NCBI RefSeq assembly: GCF_024868665.1
Contig: NC_079895.1
Location: 11,590,585-11,654,584 of the forward strand
Direction of reading: 5' to 3'
Source: Triplophysa rosa
Lineage: Eukaryota; Chordata; Actinopteri; Cypriniformes; Nemacheilidae
Length of the DNA: 64,000 bases
Shown here one piece after another: positions 46,971-60,669 of the stretch; positions within the stretch are counted from its first letter, which is position 1; each line of letters opens with the position of its first letter. The notes under the pieces were generated by a model that saw only the letters and a list, made by a program, of their open reading frames with translations, searched no databases and was not told the origin of the DNA. Position numbers and translations under genes: made by a program.

Positions 46971-48919
46971 ACCAGGGAAAGAGGACGGCTATTACACAGC
47001 AGGAGAGTCTACAAAAAGTCACTCCATCACAGACCGCTGATTAAAATTTCATAAGGAGGGGGCCAAGGGTAAAAGTCTGCTGTAGGTTGTGGTACTACAC
47101 CATGCTAGAAGTGGATCGAGGGTTCAGGGAGACCAGTGGAAGCAGTTGGATGTCCTTTATTTGCGTAGGGTTATCCCAATGTTTTCTCTCTTTAGTTGAA
47201 CTTTTTGGTGCGCCGCAAACGTATATATATTTTCACAGGTGCCAGCCACATGGATCGTTTGTTGTCAAAATGTTGCAGTTAAGTGAGATTGAGGTTCTGG
47301 GAAGGTGCGGGCAATGTTTTCAGATGCGAGTATGTCTCCATAGACTCTTAACAAGTTGCTGACATCTCTTTTGTGAGACTCCGCTGGTAGTGGGCGTTTA
47401 TTGACTGGGCTCGCTTTGATGGGGAGCATCGAAAATGAGATCAAAGAAAGGTGCGGTAGCCACTCAGCATTGTACCACTATGATGTTTACTTTTCACATA
47501 AGAGCCTTTTTGTTGGCTATTAACTGCTTTATTGGGACTCTTTTTCATGCTTTTGTTAGGAAGTCCGCTTGTAAGAGATTGTAGTTCATTGGTTTTATTG
47601 CCACTTATCAATTGAACAACCGCAACACGCACTACACCAGCCCTCGAAAACAGACACACACACTGAGGTCCACAGTAAATCACAAACAGTGTACAAGCTC
47701 ATGCTGTAACTGTATTGTCTAAATGTCAGGAGTCCCAGGGCGGGGGTGCAGGGGGATGGGGCGATGACAGTAGATAAAGTGAAGAGATTCAGGCTGCAGC
47801 CGTGTGCGTGACAGCTGTTTTCTTCCACGCTCCTCCCCGGACCCCTGTCAGCCACCCCACCATCACTCACCCCCTACACTCCAGCACCTGGACAGCAGTG
47901 ACAGCTCCCCTCCCTTAGCCCAGCCAGTGAGGTGCAAGAAGCAAACAGAGACCTCAGCTGAAAAGGCACGCAAGATCCGTGAAATCCTATCCGGGGCGGT
48001 GAGGGCCTCAGATGACTCTGATGTCCACCCTGCTGTGATGATGGTTTATGTGTCATTGGGACAGATAGAATATGCATCTGACTGCAAAATTACAGACGGC
48101 TCTGTCTCTTCGTCTCAGTGTATGGACAGAGACATCCTAGAGGGAGGCCCTTATGGCCTATAGAGTTTGAAACGTTTCCTAAGGTTGATGGCAGAAGAAT
48201 TCTCAGAGGGTTCATGGGTAATTGTTGTGTCATTACTGAGGTAATCGTGCAGCAGACACGGCACGTCCCTGTCGTCCTCCCTCAAAAATACCCAAAATAT
48301 ATAGATAAATGAATGTCATAGTGTGTAAACAGGCCGAAAAGCCCTTCAAATAAATGAAGAAAGGACATAGCTCCCATCTTACAGGCAAATGGTTATGGTC
48401 TGCAGGATGTGTAAGAGATAATGGCCATGCTGGAGCCGCAGCAACCCGGGATATTGTTATGAAGACTGCAGGGGAGGGAATGATAGCACATTATGGACAG
48501 ATTTTATCACCAGATCATTGACAACGCTTGTGCTCTATTAAGCAAAACATGGCCAGAGCTTAGAACAGTTTTATGGTTTATGGGAAAAGTCGAGTAACCT
48601 GTTAAATTTTGTGTGTAATGTACACTAAAAAAAAATATTTTAACTATACAGGGTTCTTGAGCTAGCTAGAAAGATTATTGGTTCATTCTGTAACTTTTGC
48701 CTCAAAATCATCGCGGTGTTAAACAAAATACAGGTTACATACAGGTTACATAGTTAGCTTAACACGGGTTGAAGTCAAATGACCTAAAATCCTGCTAAAT
48801 TGTACCTGACACATAAATCATTATTATAAGCTTACCATTGCCAGTTTTGAACACTGATTTTTTTATGTACTTGTTTAGAAACTGTATATTTTTAACCAAA
48901 AAAGTTACGGGTTGCAGCT
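46971..48919. other. Intron 1, nothing recognised
   Basis: Overlapping opposed open frames at 47595-48163 are GC-richer but share no family features and lie in the intron. No repeat was identified. Confidence 0.4.
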
Positions 48920-49246
48920 TTAAAGGGATAGTTCACCCAAAAAATGAATTAATTCTGTCATCATTTGTCATTTCAAACCTGTATGACTTTCCTTCTCCCG
49001 CAGAACACAAAAGAAGATATTTTAAAGAATTTGGGTAGCCCAACAATGGCGGTACCCATTCACTTCTACTGTATGGACACAAAACCAATGCAAGTGAATG
49101 GGTACCACCGTTGTTCAGGCACCAACATTCTTTTAAATATCTTCTTCTGTGTTCTGCAGAGGAAAGAAAGTCATAGAGGTTTGAAATGACAAAAGGGTGA
49201 GTAAACGATGACAGAATTTCCATTTCCGGGTGAACTATCCATTTAA
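48920..49246. mobile_element. TTAA-type palindromic MITE, subfamily A, complete
   Basis: TTAAAGGGATAGTTCACCCA at the left and CCGGGTGAACTATCCATTTAA at the right. The centre carries AATGGCGGTACCCATTCACT and its inverted counterpart AGTGAATGGGTACCACCGTT. Complete 327-bp foldback with TTAA at both edges. Confidence 0.92.
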
Positions 49247-50778
49247 AGGTTCTTCAGATGAATACATTGCTATATACCATCAGTTAACCTACAGTAGGTT
49301 CTTTAAAGCGCCAATATGTGAATCAACCATGGCATCACTAGAACTTACAAACAGACTGTAAACCCGTTTTGGTTTGAAAAGTAAAAAAACTCACACTTTT
49401 AACTCAAGTGTTGTTCTTAGTCACTATACAGCACACAGATACACACTAATACACACACACACACTTAGGCTTCCCATCAGCAAATTAACTGAATAAAGAG
49501 CCTCTCTTTGCTGGGTCGTTTGAGTGGCTAATTAGTCATCAGCGCATGCTGTGTAGATAGAGCAAGAGAGAGAAGTGCAGGAGAGAGATCGGTTTTGCAT
49601 CAAGAGGTAGAACTTCAAACGACATGTGATGAAAGCCAAAATGCTTTAATTAAAATCTATTTGTATGAGCAAAAAATCATCATAATTTTAACCCCAAAAA
49701 ATAGAGAGAGAGAAAACTGTTTTGTTAGATGCGGGTGGAGACATAAACACATTAGTTTAGATAATGTGTCGACTTTATTATCCAAGCAGGGAGCAGAAAC
49801 GGGAAAAACTGACTCTGAGATTGCCGATAATTTCCCCTTTGTGTCTAACTTGGACTGCGGCCACATTTGCTAATAACAGTTTTGCGATTCACCCCCTCGC
49901 CTCTCTCTCTCTGCCCGTTCTTTGTCTGACATTGCCTCTTAGTGCTGCTTGTGAACCCCCTGGCACCGCATTTATAATAGATGGATCTCAGTGCACACAG
50001 AATAAGCAGGGTCAGGGGGAACCGTCTAGTGGCGGCCAGTCCGAAACACGGCAACACTGAATCAGGATTAATCAGATGTGGTTGCTCAGTTATGTGTAGC
50101 GATGGATATTCTAAGCAATTGTAACGATGTAGATAATCATAACCATTAACAATATTCTCCATTTCCAACCAAAGATCAGTGTAAAGATACTGTTCAGGAT
50201 TGTCTTATGTGCACTTATGTCTCTCTATGGCATCTCCCCATCTCTCTTTTGCTTTAAGCAGCATGATATAAAGAATTCATCAATGTTTTGCTCTGTTCTC
50301 ATCAATGCTGGATTGGATGTTCCTCAGAGCAATCATTAAGACCTACAGAACACACCAGAATAGAATAATTTCAGAGTTACAAGACCTCTGTCCATTGCCC
50401 AAATTCCTACTGGCTAACACATGAATGAAAAAGTCTCTATGGATAATTCATACTTTCCAGGTAGTGAGCAGAATCCTAAATCAACATACAGCTCACAGAG
50501 AGCATTACAGCTGGAGCAGTCAATAACCTCTGTTTTTTTTGTGTTGTTAAAGCTTTGCTGTATTAGACAAATACAGCAATTATGAGCCAAATTAGGTGTC
50601 ACCAATGTGGTCAGGCAAAGAGAAACGATTTGGCTTCAGGTTAGTTAAATGGCCAGTTGACTGCTGCAGGAGCTGGAGTTTTCTTTGGGTTTAGTTTAAG
50701 ACATTGACACCTTTTATTCTATGTTCATATGCAAGTAAATGTTCGGGAAAAAATCCTCAGTTTAATTTTTAGCTAGCT
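49247..50778. promoter_or_regulatory. Intron 1; possible enhancer at 49750-50050
   Basis: The part near 49750-50050 is unique, with GACTTTATTATCCAAGCAGG, GCCGATAATTTCCCC, TTGCTAATAACAG and CCGCATTTATAATAGATGG. The rest shows a short CA run near 49450 and no other feature. Regulatory role is inference. Confidence 0.28.
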
Positions 50779-51072
50779 TTAAAGGGATAGTTTACCAAAA
50801 ATGAAAATTCTGTCATTGTTTACTCCTCCTCATTTCAGACCTTTTTAACTCACTTTCTTCTTCAGAACACAAAAGAAGATATTTTGAAGAATGTTGGTAA
50901 CCGAACCACAGCGGTACCATTGACTTGCATTGGTTTTGTGTCCATACAATAGAAGTGAATGTTGTTCGGTGACCAACATTCTTCAAAATATCGTCTTTTG
51001 TGTTCTGCCTAAGAAAAAGTCATACAGGTTTGAAACGACAAGAGGGCGAGTAAAAGATGATAGAATTTTTGG
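50779..51072. mobile_element. TTAA-type palindromic MITE, subfamily A, right terminus lost
   Basis: It starts TTAAAGGGATAGTTTACCAA and contains CAGAACACAAAAGAAGATAT and the inverted GACCAACATTCTTCAAAATA. It breaks off after GATGATAGAATTTTTGG, so the right terminal inverted repeat is missing. Confidence 0.85.
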
Positions 51073-52081
51073 TATTGAATGGTGGTATTAAATCATGTTT
51101 TTGATTTACAAAAATGCCCATCAATACGAAAAGTGCAGCTTATCGGCGGACAATGACACCAGTTAATGTGTTAATGTTTATGTATTTTATTTAGGTCTGA
51201 GGTAAAGGACATGCCAGAATAAATGAAGCTTGTGGATTTACAGCTGGGAAGGGAAAAAGTTGGAAGGTTTACTCTCCTGCCATATGACTGCCAAAGTGCT
51301 TTTACTGCTACACACCACGGGGAACTCTTTAATATCCAAACTGGCCACTGTGACTGAATACTGTTAAACCAGTGAAAAAGAAACTGCTGAGTAGGCAGTC
51401 AGTGAGCCATGATCTCTCTCTTCCATCCACTCTCTATCTGCCAAAGTATTCATCAGAGGAAAACCAGAGCAAGGAGAAAAGTATCTTAAATAACACGGTC
51501 ATTTTATTTCAAGCACTGTACAAATTACGCTACACTACATGGATAAATACTGTTCCCTCAACCGTGGCAAGCGTAATAAAAATTCCATGAATGTTCGGTT
51601 TCTCTCCCAGAAAATCTTGGCCCCCAGCTGCTCTCCAGATTTTTCAGCAAAATGCTCCATGTAGCAGGTGTAGCCGTTTACACCTTCCAAAGTACGAGCA
51701 ACCGAATCAAAGTGTTGATGTGCCAACTGCGTTTTTTCAGGCAGTTAGTGTTACTTAATTCTCAGCCTCAGACCGCCCACAGTCCACTTGCTAACCATCT
51801 GATGCATATTGCCCACAAAACTAAACAAGACTTTCCCAATATAGGAAGCTCTAATCTTACTGGCTGACATCCATGAGTAGGTCACACAATTTTTTGAATC
51901 TACTGTGCATACAATCTCTATATTTTCTCTGTGATTTATGTTTAATCGTTCATGGGCAGTGCCATACCGTTATACCATTATACTCCACTGCAGTCTGTAT
52001 TGTGGCATAATATACTGTACAGCCCAGATAACGTAAAACAAATCTGTCATCTCATATTAATTATTTTCTTTTCTCCTACAG
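51073..52081. other. Distal intron 1
   Basis: Apart from the acceptor pyrimidine tract, no feature was recognised in this AT-rich kilobase. Confidence 0.45.
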
Positions 52082-52688
52082 ACATGTTTGGAACTGGAGA
52101 GGTACTTACAGACGGAGCCCAAAAGGCTCTCCGAACTCTTCGACGAGGAACTCGACTGCCTCCTCACACCAGCCTTCATGAAAGGGGACAGTGACGAGGA
52201 CCTGATGGACCCTCTGTTGCCCAGCTTATCCCATGAGTCCAGCCCGCCACCTCTGCTCGTGTCCCTTCCTAAGATCCTCCATGCCCCGACCAGCACCAAG
52301 AATACAGATGCACCGGTGAAAGAGGCCAGTGGTGGCGTGAATCCTGCTCAGCTCAACGCCGTCACATCCCTTACACCACCTTCCTCGCCTGAGTTGGGAC
52401 GGCATCTCGTAAAGCCCACGCAGACTCTTACCGCCACAGCTGATGGCACGCTCACACTCAAATTGATGGGCAAGAAAGTTGGGCTCGGGGCAGCGAAGCT
52501 AGTGCCGACGCATTCGGTACCCTCGCCGCCAAGCCGCGGAGCACAGAGCGATGGAGAAGGAGGACTTGGTACAGGCGGAGGAGACATCCCAGAGAACAAA
52601 AAGAGGGTCCATCGCTGTCAGTTTAATGGCTGTAGGAAGGTTTACACAAAAAGCTCCCACCTAAAGGCACACCAGAGGACACACACAG
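52082..52688 (+). CDS. klf7: Krüppel-like factor 7, coding exon 2
   Basis: Encodes residues 35-236 and one base of codon 237. It completes the N-terminal domain ([13 protein letters not shown]). It continues through a Ser/Pro/acidic segment, the KLF7-specific [17 protein letters not shown] (about 123-139) with GRHLVK, a DGTLTLKL stretch, the basic NKKRVHR (about 206-212), and zinc finger 1. Its ligands are Cys213, Cys218, His231 and His235. The QLNAV and TLKL stretches distinguish KLF7 from KLF6. The middle region is shorter and more divergent than in human KLF7. The acceptor is ctacag; the donor is CAG before gtgaga, phase 1. Confidence 0.95.
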
Positions 52689-54081
52689 GTGAGAAAATGC
52701 ATGTCTTAACAGTTTAGGTATAAATATGAGTGATTTTAAAATGTCACATAATTGGAAAAAAAGCTGTAAATGGTTCATTTTTACATGCAATGTGAAAAAA
52801 GGAAGGATATTTTGCTTATATTTTTTGAACATGCATTACAAACAGCTACCCAAAGTAGATAGGATTAGGCTGAAGGATAAAATCACAACAATTTGTCCAA
52901 GTCTGGTAGTATTTAGCTTTTGTGGAGCGCTTATGGTACATCAAGCCGACACATGTAATAGCAGTGTTACATGTAATAAGATAACGTTCCAGAAATCTTC
53001 CTTGCCAAGGTTCTCATACTATGGAAGGGTCACAAGCGATCTTGTGAAGCTAACTCGATTTTTGCAGCACAGCCCCAAAGCACGACTTCTCTCTCCTGCA
53101 CCTTAATCTCAAACTACAATGGGCCCAACCACACCATTCAAAACCTGCCAGACTGCCAGTACAGTCAGTAATTGCAAGATGATTGATAGACTGACTGGGC
53201 TGAATCTCATTTCCCAGTTTCAGGCTCGCACGCCTTGGTGCCGCTGTTGCTGCCCTCTCGCTGAACCTGAGAGTGTGCTGCACTCTGTGCCGGCCCCGAA
53301 AACCACTGTGACTGTGGCCTCAATACAGCGTATCTGGCCCCTGTGGCCAGCTGTTGACTCGGCAGCTTACTGCGAGTGCTAGTGATGCTAATCGCTTTCA
53401 GGCTGATTCTGGCGTGTAGACGGCGCTTCTGCTTTTGAAGAAAAGGAGAAAAATAAACGTTAGCAGGAAGATATAGGGACTGAAGAGACATTCTGGCATG
53501 CTGGCTCATCATTAAATATGTTTATTATGTGACAGATTCATTTAGTTAATTAGCTTAATCCTCTTTTTGGTTCATATGTCCACAGATTACTAATATAGAG
53601 GATTCTATAATGTATGCTAAAATCATTGTTTATTCGAAGTGTACATATAGATGGTTTCCAAGTTAACTTCCGGTCTGTGTTTGGTTATAATATAACAATT
53701 TATTTTATATTTAATGTATATTAATATGAATTTATATTCATATTTTATTTTATATTAATTGTATTAAATTACATTAAAACTACTCAACAGTTACAGATTC
53801 TTTGCGAAGGTTTACCGGAAATTTGTTTGGGCCACATAACGTTTGTTAATGTTGTTGCCGCTGAACACAGGTGTGCATACAACAATATACAGGTATGCAT
53901 TGAAACACTGAATCAAGAATTATTACAGACTTTATAAATATGAGATATTTGACAAATATGATAAAATATTATCTGATACTTGAAATTTTTTATATGATCT
54001 TTTTGTACACCAAATAATTCCTTAAGTTGAATCATTTGAGTTAACCTGACAGGTGGCAGCCCACACTAGTATTGTTTCTTA
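52689..54081. other. Proximal intron 2, nothing firm
   Basis: AT-rich near 53680-53780. Open frames at 53050-53512 overlap each other on both strands without domains. Confidence 0.4.
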
Positions 54082-54351
54082 TTAAAGTGATGTTTCCCCC
54101 TAAAATGATCAATCTTTCATTATTTACTCATGCTCATGCCATTGCAGAACACAAAAGAAGATATTTTGATGAATGTTGGTAACCAAACATCATTGGCTTC
54201 CTTTGACTTCCGTTGCATGGACACAAAACCACTGACACATTTCTCTAACCACTGAAACATTTTGGAAGAAAGAGTCATATACAGGTTTTGAATGACATGA
54301 GGATTAATAAATTATTACAGAATTTCTATTTTTGTGTGACAATCCCTTTAA
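54082..54351. mobile_element. TTAA-type palindromic MITE, shortened copy
   Basis: TTAAAGTGATGTTTCCCCC at the left and GTGTGACAATCCCTTTAA at the right are diverged termini. CAGAACACAAAAGAAGATAT and GAATGTTGGTAACCAAAC identify the family. Part of the right half is deleted. Confidence 0.75.
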
Positions 54352-54779
54352 CAAAAGTTATTGTGGGCTTAACAAAATATATTTTCTATGATCACATATC
54401 AATAAATATGTTTTTCTATTATGACAAAGGCATAACTGGTGAATTTGCATTAAGCAATGGTATGACATATACTGTATTCTGATGGGTGTCAGAAGTCACT
54501 CGCCCCGGCGTGGTCAAATCATTTTTCACCTTCACCCGCAGCAATTTTCACTCGCATTATTGTAATGGGATGGTCCTGCTTTGCTTTGTCAACAATGTTT
54601 GCAGAAGTAAATAGCACATCCCTGAATGAGATGTGGAGGGTGAAAGTGGGTTAGAATCTGAGAGCTCATTTTGAAATGCAACGTGAGCCACTAGAGAAGA
54701 AATGAATGGATGATAATTGGGTCCTAGCGCTGAAATCTAAACTTCAGCGACAATAATAGCTAACTCTGTCTTGAGGTGA

Positions 54780-55560
54780 CTGAGGAAATGTAATTAACTG
54801 CAGCATACGCACCTAGGACACTGGTGCGAGAGCACCGGGTTGCTATTTCGGAGGGGGTACGTTGCTAGGAAACAATATCAAAAGCTGAAGAGAAACTGTA
54901 ATAGGTTGATTATTTACAGCTCTAAGATGCCAATCGAGGCTCCTGTATGCCAAATGAATCCAACCTTTCCTCACAACCTCCTCTACCTCTCTTTGGGTAC
55001 GTTTGAGGTTGCCAGGCAACTACATCATGCATATCTAAAGCAAGCAATAATTGGTTGGTATTGCGGAGTGTCCATAGGTTGCCGACTGGCTGGATAGCTC
55101 CTTCTCTCTCTGTATCCTTTTAACACTCTCTCTCTGCCGGTTGCTAGGCGACTCCATCATGCATCCATGACTCTCCAAGTTATAATTGGCCCGTGTTATG
55201 GTTGCCGTGGTTGCAGGTCCAAGCCTGCCTCACTGCTGTCAGACAGCAGTAGAGAGAAAGAAAGAAATGGGGGGAGCGGGGGGCTATGGCATTAGGAGGG
55301 AGCGTGCGAGGGGGTCTTCGGCCAATTATTGTGAGTGCGGTGCGAAACGTTCGCCATCTCACACCTGCGGCCCGCCATTCTCGAAATGACAGAGAAATAG
55401 TCTTCTTGTGAACTTGCAGCAGTCACAAGAGCAGACACGGCAATATTTTCTCCTACTGATTTTATAAATCGGGGGAGCACAAGGACAGGCAAACACAATA
55501 AAATAAACCTCAAGGCACTATGACCCGCTGTTTGTCTGCGCGCATCTCGCTTGGCAGAGA
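54780..55560. promoter_or_regulatory. Candidate RFX-responsive enhancer with duplicated module
   Basis: Three X-box-like sites lie in one strand orientation: GTTGCTAGGAAAC (54861-54873), GTTGCCAGGCAAC (55008-55020, perfect) and GTTGCTAGGCGAC (55140-55152). The last two are each followed by (A/C)CATCATGCAT and, about 20 bp on, ATAATTGG, so a module of roughly 50 bp is present twice. The block is otherwise repeat-free. RFX-dependent regulation of klf7 is an inference. Confidence 0.45.
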
Positions 55561-56139
55561 AGGATGAGAGATGTCAAAGAATGCTGCCCTGGCCCGCTGC
55601 TTGTTTGCTTTCCCAAAGGTGAGCTAGAACAAGAAGAAAAATACAAGTAAATTGTATTATACTTGAAAAATGTCTTTTGCCTTAAAGTCTTGAAAGGATA
55701 AATAGATGTAGGGATGGAAAGAGGAAACAGTTAGAGGTGTTAGTCGTGTCATCTGTCCGTCACCCATGTCGTATCTTCCTTTACTTTGCATTGCATCATT
55801 AGAGAACTTCAAGACCGACTGAGAAATGTAGCGGTGAAATCGAAATTATGTAACCCGTGTCATCTTTTTCCTCATCTTGCATCATGGAGCTGGAACCCTA
55901 GTTCAAAGGAATAAATAAATACATAAATACTGTCCATGAACAGACGAAAGTTTCATAAGAGTGGTATGTGCGTTCGAATGAACTGTGCACATTTTTGCAA
56001 TATGAAAAATGGAAAGGTAATACCTTTCATTTTCCACACGGTATCGGATCATATTTTTCGAAACAAAAGGATGTAACAGTCGTATAGCCCGTAATCCTTT
56101 CAATTCTTTCCTTTGGACATTGGTAGCTTGGGGCACCGG

Positions 56140-57968
56140 CAGAGATGGCAAAAGTACACACATCCTTTACTTAAGTAGAAGTACAGATACTCATGTTTAA
56201 AAGTACTCAAGTAAAAGTTGAAGTACTGACTAAACTTGTTTACTCAACTAAAAGTATAAAGTATGGGCTCTAAAATGTACTTAAGTAAAAAGTAGCCAAA
56301 ACTACTACCTGTTTTAGAGCCACGCTCGTACCTCACAACTGAACTACCATTATGTAGAACACAAGCATAAAAAAGACTGATGGAATAAATCTATTTGCCA
56401 CTACCTAGGTAGTGGAAAAAACACAAATTTATAATACAATTATGATGTAAGATAAGAGTGTAAAGGACAAGCGTATTGATAACAATTGTGACAGAATTCC
56501 CTTTGTCTCAAGTTCTCAACCATAATTTTAGCTATTCTTTGTGTTGCCTTCCGCCTTGGTCCGTGGCAGCTTCTTAGACTACTAGCCTATGTCTGCGATG
56601 CGTAATAGCCAGGAAATGACTGTTTGGTACTGTGATTGTCAAAACATTTTATAACAGAATTTCACTGCTTTCAATTTTAGATTAACTGTCCCTTTAAATT
56701 GTAAGCACAGACCATTCATGGACATATCATTATACAAAGGTTGTAGACACTTGGGAGATCTTGTCAAAAAGAGAAAACTGAGAAATAAAGAGATAATTAA
56801 TTAGGCAAGTCAATTTACTTGGTAACCATTACTGTTTTTCTCGATTGGTTAAACACATTTCTTGAAATAATGCCTCGCTTTAAAATATTGAATGTTTAGC
56901 CTCTTACATTGTACGTTACACTCGTTCAACATTAAAACTGATGTCAGTGTTGCTAGATTAGGTGGATGATTTCCAGCCCAAAGGCCACTAAAACCTACTC
57001 ACTCCAACAAAAACCAGTCCAAAATTTTAACTTCAAAATAATGTGATAGTATTTTATTGCAATGTCAATCAAAGTTGATAAGGATCGTTTTTTATTTCCT
57101 TATAATTTTAATCATGACAAGATGAAAAAATATAATAAAAATCAGGAAAATAGATCAAACAGATCAAACAAGGCAAATGCATTAAGAAAATTAGAAAATA
57201 AGACTAATAGGATATGTCCAGAAACCACTTCAAATGGCAATCAGGAAATTAGCGCATTTTTGTGCAAAAGTGCCCACTATAATTAGTTCATCGAAAGCAA
57301 CGCAATGAGCAGGTATTTTTCACTCGTTCATGAACTTAACGCACACACGATAGCAAAAAATATGCAATTCATACATACTAATGAACAACAGCAACAATAA
57401 TGCGCTTACCTTAACGAGCTGCTTTAACTTCTGACAGAGCTACAGTACATCTTTCGTCAAGTATATGTTTGTAGAACATGCGAATAGCTAAATAGCTAAA
57501 TTACATATTTAAAATCTGGTCCTTTCGCGCTAAAAAACCCTACCATTCACGAGTCACCACATGATGCAGAATATCAAGCTCGAGATCTGAGAACAGTTAC
57601 TCTGTCTTCTTTGATTTGATTGGTCACCGCTTTGCTCTGTAAACAGTAACTCCCGCCTTCTTACATTTGATTGGCTAGTGGCCACCTCACACAGCGCTTC
57701 GGCTTTTAGGCAGACCTATCATTAGGTTGAAAAAGTCACGCAATGACAAGAAATAATATTGATTGTGCATCAAATACAGATTAAAACTAAAGTAACGAGC
57801 CTGGTTTGAAAATGTAAGAAGTAGAAAGTACAGGTATTTGCCTAAAAATGTAAGAACTGAAAGTAAAAAGTCGTCAGAAAAATAAATAGTGGAGTAAAGT
57901 ACTGATACCAGAAAAATCTACTTAAGTACAGTAACAAAGTATTTGTACTTCGTTACTTCCCATCTCTG
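56140..57968. mobile_element. hAT-type non-autonomous transposon (1829 bp) with 8-bp target duplication
   Basis: It starts CAGAGATGGCAAAAGTACAC; the reverse complement of its end reads CAGAGATGGGAAGTAACGAA. Both subterminal regions are rich in ACTTAAGTA and AAGTAC motifs. Perfect target duplications GGCACCGG lie at 56132-56139 and 57969-57976. The interior has no transposase; the open frame at 57062-57286 is lysine/asparagine-rich low-complexity translation of A-rich DNA. A remnant like a MITE end (AACTGTCCCTTTAA) sits near 56687-56700. Confidence 0.92.
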
Positions 57969-57976
57969 GGCACCGG

Positions 57977-59430
<1,454 letters not shown>

Positions 59431-60102
59431 TAAGAGACGCAAAACTGCAAAGCCAGCCCACTTCAGATTTATGCTGATTTGAACCCTTTGGACTTCCCAA
59501 ACAAACATGTCCATGCATTTTTAAATACACTAGGTCAAATTCCTCAAAACTACACAGACCACAAGCCTAAACTCTGCTGCTGAAACCTTCTCCCCATCCC
59601 TCTTGCAATCTTTCTCTCTCTCTTGTTTTTCCTTCTTCGAATTCTTTCTGATGGCACGCACATAGCACACTGCATCAGGCTTATTGGAAGTTAGCACAGG
59701 CCCAGTTCCCCGCTGAATAACTCATTCACAGTCTAGTCCTATGATACCCATTACTGAATTACTGCGAATATATCATTCTCACATTCTGTTCCACTTTTCA
59801 CCATCCTTCATTGGTGTAGCGTACATTTCCACATCGAGTGCAAGGAGAAACAGGAGTTAAAGGCAAGGGTGTGCATTCCAAGGTAAGCGAGTTATATAAC
59901 AGTAATATAAAAGAGCTGGGGAGACAAAATGGATGCACATAGAGCTCAAAGGAAAGACGCAGTTTTTCTTTGACTGCAAACGTCTAGTTGAGACTGAGAG
60001 TATTATTGGAAGTTATGCAGAATTACAGTAATCGCAACTTGCGATAACTGTCCATCCTAAATGGAAAGATTAGAATCGGCGCATTCAAAATCATAGTATT
60101 TC

Positions 60103-60424
60103 TTAAAGGGATAGTTCACCCAAAAATGAAAATCTGGTCATCATTTACTCACCCTCTTGTCATTTCAAACCTGTATGTCTTTCTTTCTTCTGCAGAACAC
60201 AAAAGCATATATTTTAAAAAATGGTAAGCGAACAACGGCGGTACCCATTGACTTGCATTGGTTTTGTGTCTGTACGATAAAAGTCAATGTCAAAGTCAAA
60301 GTCAACATTGTTCTGTTACCAACATTCTTCAAACTGTCTTCTTTTGTGTCATACAGGTTTGAAATAACAAGAGGGTGATTAAATGATGAAAGAATTTTCA
60401 TTTTTGGGTGAACTATCCCTTTAA
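60103..60424. mobile_element. TTAA-type palindromic MITE, subfamily A, complete
   Basis: TTAAAGGGATAGTTCACCCA to TTTGGGTGAACTATCCCTTTAA, a perfect-looking terminal inverted repeat. A short GTCAATGTCAAAGTCAAAGTC tandem (about 60281-60306) lies inside and is not in other copies. Confidence 0.92.
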
Positions 60425-60669
60425 GAGCCCACAATAAACACGAGGATACAAGTAGGAGTAGTACATAGTGCACAGCAGTATGCAAATTGGGTTGCAGCCT
60501 TCTCACAAAGTTATTTAAGACTTATATTTTAGGGCACAGGTGTTATGTGGATCGCATCATGGTGAACGTGTGACCGTGATAAATAGGTGAAAAGACACAG
60601 ACTTTGATTTTGAGATTTGCATTTGCATGGGGAGAAAGAGTGATAGTCTGTCAGGTGACAGTATTAGGA

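Larger units (their letters stand above)
25433..52081 (+). other. klf7: klf7 intron 1 (about 26.6 kb)
   Basis: The donor gtgaga follows CAG. The acceptor has a pyrimidine-rich TTATTTTCTTTTCTCCTACAG tract immediately before exon 2. It splits Gln34 and Thr35 in phase 0. It hosts a THAP fossil, a Tc1-like MITE, three TTAA MITEs, two hAT MITEs and several candidate enhancers, listed separately. The large first intron agrees with vertebrate KLF7 genes. Confidence 0.93.

Noticed and set aside
48933..49223. Recurring small proteins with QNTKEDILKN and KPMQVNG motifs (also near 41134 and 60157)
   Set aside because: They are translations of the palindromic MITE copies; the likeness comes from the repeated DNA, not from a gene family.
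52689..52717. Continuation of exon 2 to a stop at 52717 as the true gene end
   Set aside because: A strong donor precedes it and exons 3 and 4 restore the KLF zinc fingers in frame; at most it is an intron-retention product.
57062..57286. 74-codon Lys/Asn-rich open frame in the hAT element
   Set aside because: Low-complexity translation of A-rich DNA; lacks hAT transposase features such as the BED finger or dimerisation region.
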